Shown in pieces: positions 13,071-14,142 of a stretch of DNA of 14,142 nucleotides. Each line of letters starts with the position of its first letter. Position 1 is the first letter of the stretch. Below the pieces are notes generated by a model. It was given only the letters and a program-made list of their open reading frames with translations. It was not told where the DNA came from and did no database searches. Origin of the DNA: Fidelibacterota bacterium REDSEA-S14_B6 (GTDB taxonomy: Bacteria > Fidelibacterota > Marinisomatia > Marinisomatales > S15-B10); NCBI GenBank assembly GCA_001626655.1, contig LUOC01000094.1:1-14142 (forward strand), given 5' to 3'. Made by a program: the position numbers and the translations under genes.

Positions 13071-14142
13071 TCATTTCTCCCGGGCGATCACGTTCTCCAG
13101 CCTCTCAAGTTCCTCAGCGGCCGCCGTATCGCCCAGATAGGCCGCCTGTCTCATCTGTTCCGCCGCTTCGGCGAGAGCACCGTTTTCTTCAAACAGAACC
13201 GCCAGATCTCTCCGCAACTCGATACTGTTCGGCTTTCCCCGCAGTTTCTTCATCAAGACATCTCTTTCCTGCTCAAACTGAGCGACGGCCTTGAATCGCC
13301 GGCTGTATTCCCGTGCCTCGGCGCGCTGACCAAGTTTCCGGGACACCTGAGAGAGGCCATAAAGCACTTCCGATTCCCTCGGGTTCAGCCGGTGTGCCGC
13401 TTTGAACTGAGTCACTGCTGAAGCCCACTGACTTTTCCTTTGGTAGGCCTGCCCCAGATGAAACAGTATATCTGCGTCCTCTCGATCCAGCTCGGCAGCT
13501 TGAGTGAGAAACGACAGCGCCTCATCGGTCTCATTCTCCGCCAGAGCCACAAGCCCCTTGAAATGCTTCACAGAGGGCGAAGAGGGGTTCAGCTTATCAG
13601 CTTCATTCAGGGCCACCTCCGATTCGTCCAGCCGTGAAAGGTAGTAGAGAGCCACCCCCCGCTTGTAATGTCCGGTCCAGAAGTCCGGATTAATGGCGAC
13701 CGGCTTGGTGTACGCTTTCAGCGCATCGTTGTGTCGGGATGCTGACTTGTGAATGTCCCCCATCTGAATGTGGATAGACGGCGCCGAGGGGTTTTGCTCT
13801 ATCCCTTCCTCGAGAATTGCCAGTGCATCTTTCTGGCGGCCGAGACTGACATAGATTTGGCCAAGGGTTACATAGGATTTCGCCGCCGCTGGAGTGAGAC
13901 GCATCCCCGTCTGCACATGTTCAATCGCTTTGCCGTACTGCCGCAGAAGATAGTACGCTTCCCCAAGATCGTGGTGTACCTGCGGCAGGTTCGGGCGTCG
14001 GGCGATCACCCTCAGAAAATGCTGGACGGCCGTCTTTGGCTGTCCCGCGCGAACGTAGGCCCTGCCGAGCCAGTACCACCCGAATAGGTTGTGGGGATCG
14101 ACTTGCGTCGCTTTGCCAAGCCAGTCGATAGCGGTATCGAAC
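13071..14142 (-). CDS. TPR-repeat protein (5' end off window)
   Basis: The frame is open from the right edge to TGA at 13071, about 356 residues, with the true start outside the window. An internal GTG at 14009 is not the start, because upstream codons continue the repeat (WYWLGRAYVRAGQPKTAVQHF). The whole visible protein consists of about eight to nine tetratricopeptide repeats of 34 residues, for example VHHDLGEAYYLLRQYGKAIEH, SYVTLGQIYVSLGRQKDALAI and ILFHLGQAYQRKSQWASAVTQ, each with the expected small residues at positions 8 and 20. The last stretch (residues from about RDVLMKKLRGKPNS) is a looser repeat. TPR arrays bind proteins or peptides; the partner is unknown. The gene lies upstream of the DUF885 gene with an 85-nt gap that could hold a promoter, though I saw no clear one. 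Confidence 0.88.
   Translation of the reverse strand, partial: FDTAIDWLGKATQVDPHNLFGWYWLGRAYVRAGQPKTAVQHFLRVIARRPNLPQVHHDLGEAYYLLRQYGKAIEHVQTGMRLTPAAAKSYVTLGQIYVSLGRQKDALAILEEGIEQNPSAPSIHIQMGDIHKSASRHNDALKAYTKPVAINPDFWTGHYKRGVALYYLSRLDESEVALNEADKLNPSSPSVKHFKGLVALAENETDEALSFLTQAAELDREDADILFHLGQAYQRKSQWASAVTQFKAAHRLNPRESEVLYGLSQVSRKLGQRAEAREYSRRFKAVAQFEQERDVLMKKLRGKPNSIELRRDLAVLFEENGALAEAAEQMRQAAYLGDTAAAEELERLENVIAREK

Noticed and set aside
1..14142. tRNA, rRNA, CRISPR arrays, riboswitches, prophage or transposase genes
   Set aside because: None seen on reading both strands; no regularly spaced repeats and no transposase motifs.

Overview
The window looks like a piece of an uncultured, probably marine, Gram-negative bacterial genome. 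GC content is moderately high, roughly 55-58% by eye, with one clearly AT-richer island at about 1.5-2.7 kb. The genes encode exported lipoproteins, Tat and Sec signal peptides, a DUF885 protein, an M14 peptidase with an extra C-terminal domain and an NSS sodium symporter. That mix recalls FCB-group lineages such as Marinimicrobia (SAR406) or Gemmatimonadota. This placement is an inference from gene style, not from a marker gene.

Layout. Positions 1-377 (minus) hold the start of an APC amino acid permease that runs in frame into the C-terminal end of an XdhC/CoxI-type protein and leaves the window. Divergently, 472-1288 (plus) is an ornithine cyclodeaminase/mu-crystallin family gene broken by an internal deletion and frame change. 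From 1289 to 2176 lies an AT-rich, mostly non-coding stretch with four palindromes, two of them copies of one 28-nt palindrome, around a small frameshifted membrane-protein gene. Next is a small NTF2-like lipoprotein (2177-2635). From 2715 to the right edge every gene is on the minus strand. In transcription order they are: TPR protein (cut by the right edge), DUF885 lipoprotein, CoA-pyrophosphatase-type Nudix hydrolase, M14 metallopeptidase, NSS sodium:amino-acid symporter, S9-type serine peptidase/hydrolase, Tat-exported class V aminotransferase-like PLP enzyme, RidA lipoprotein, and a dienelactone-hydrolase-type exported hydrolase. Junctions are tight (28-nt overlap, ATGA overlap, gaps of 18, 13, 1-nt overlap, about 2 nt), so most of this is likely one or two operons. 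A plausible promoter sits before the PLP enzyme.

How the genes work together (inference): secreted or periplasmic peptidases release peptides and amino acids, the symporter imports them, and an exported PLP enzyme acts next to an exported RidA, the enzyme class that removes reactive enamine/imine by-products of PLP chemistry. A Tat-exported PLP enzyme abutting a lipoprotein RidA is the most unusual biological idea here.

Quality caution. An unusual number of genes carry breaks: the permease/XdhC chimera, the cyclodeaminase, the small membrane protein, the PLP enzyme N-terminus, two sites in the M14 gene, and a missing start codon in the last hydrolase. Several look like losses of roughly 100-200 nt rather than single-base errors. 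Large neighbouring genes (S9, NSS, DUF885, Nudix, TPR) are intact. Assembly or amplification artefacts are at least as likely as real gene decay.
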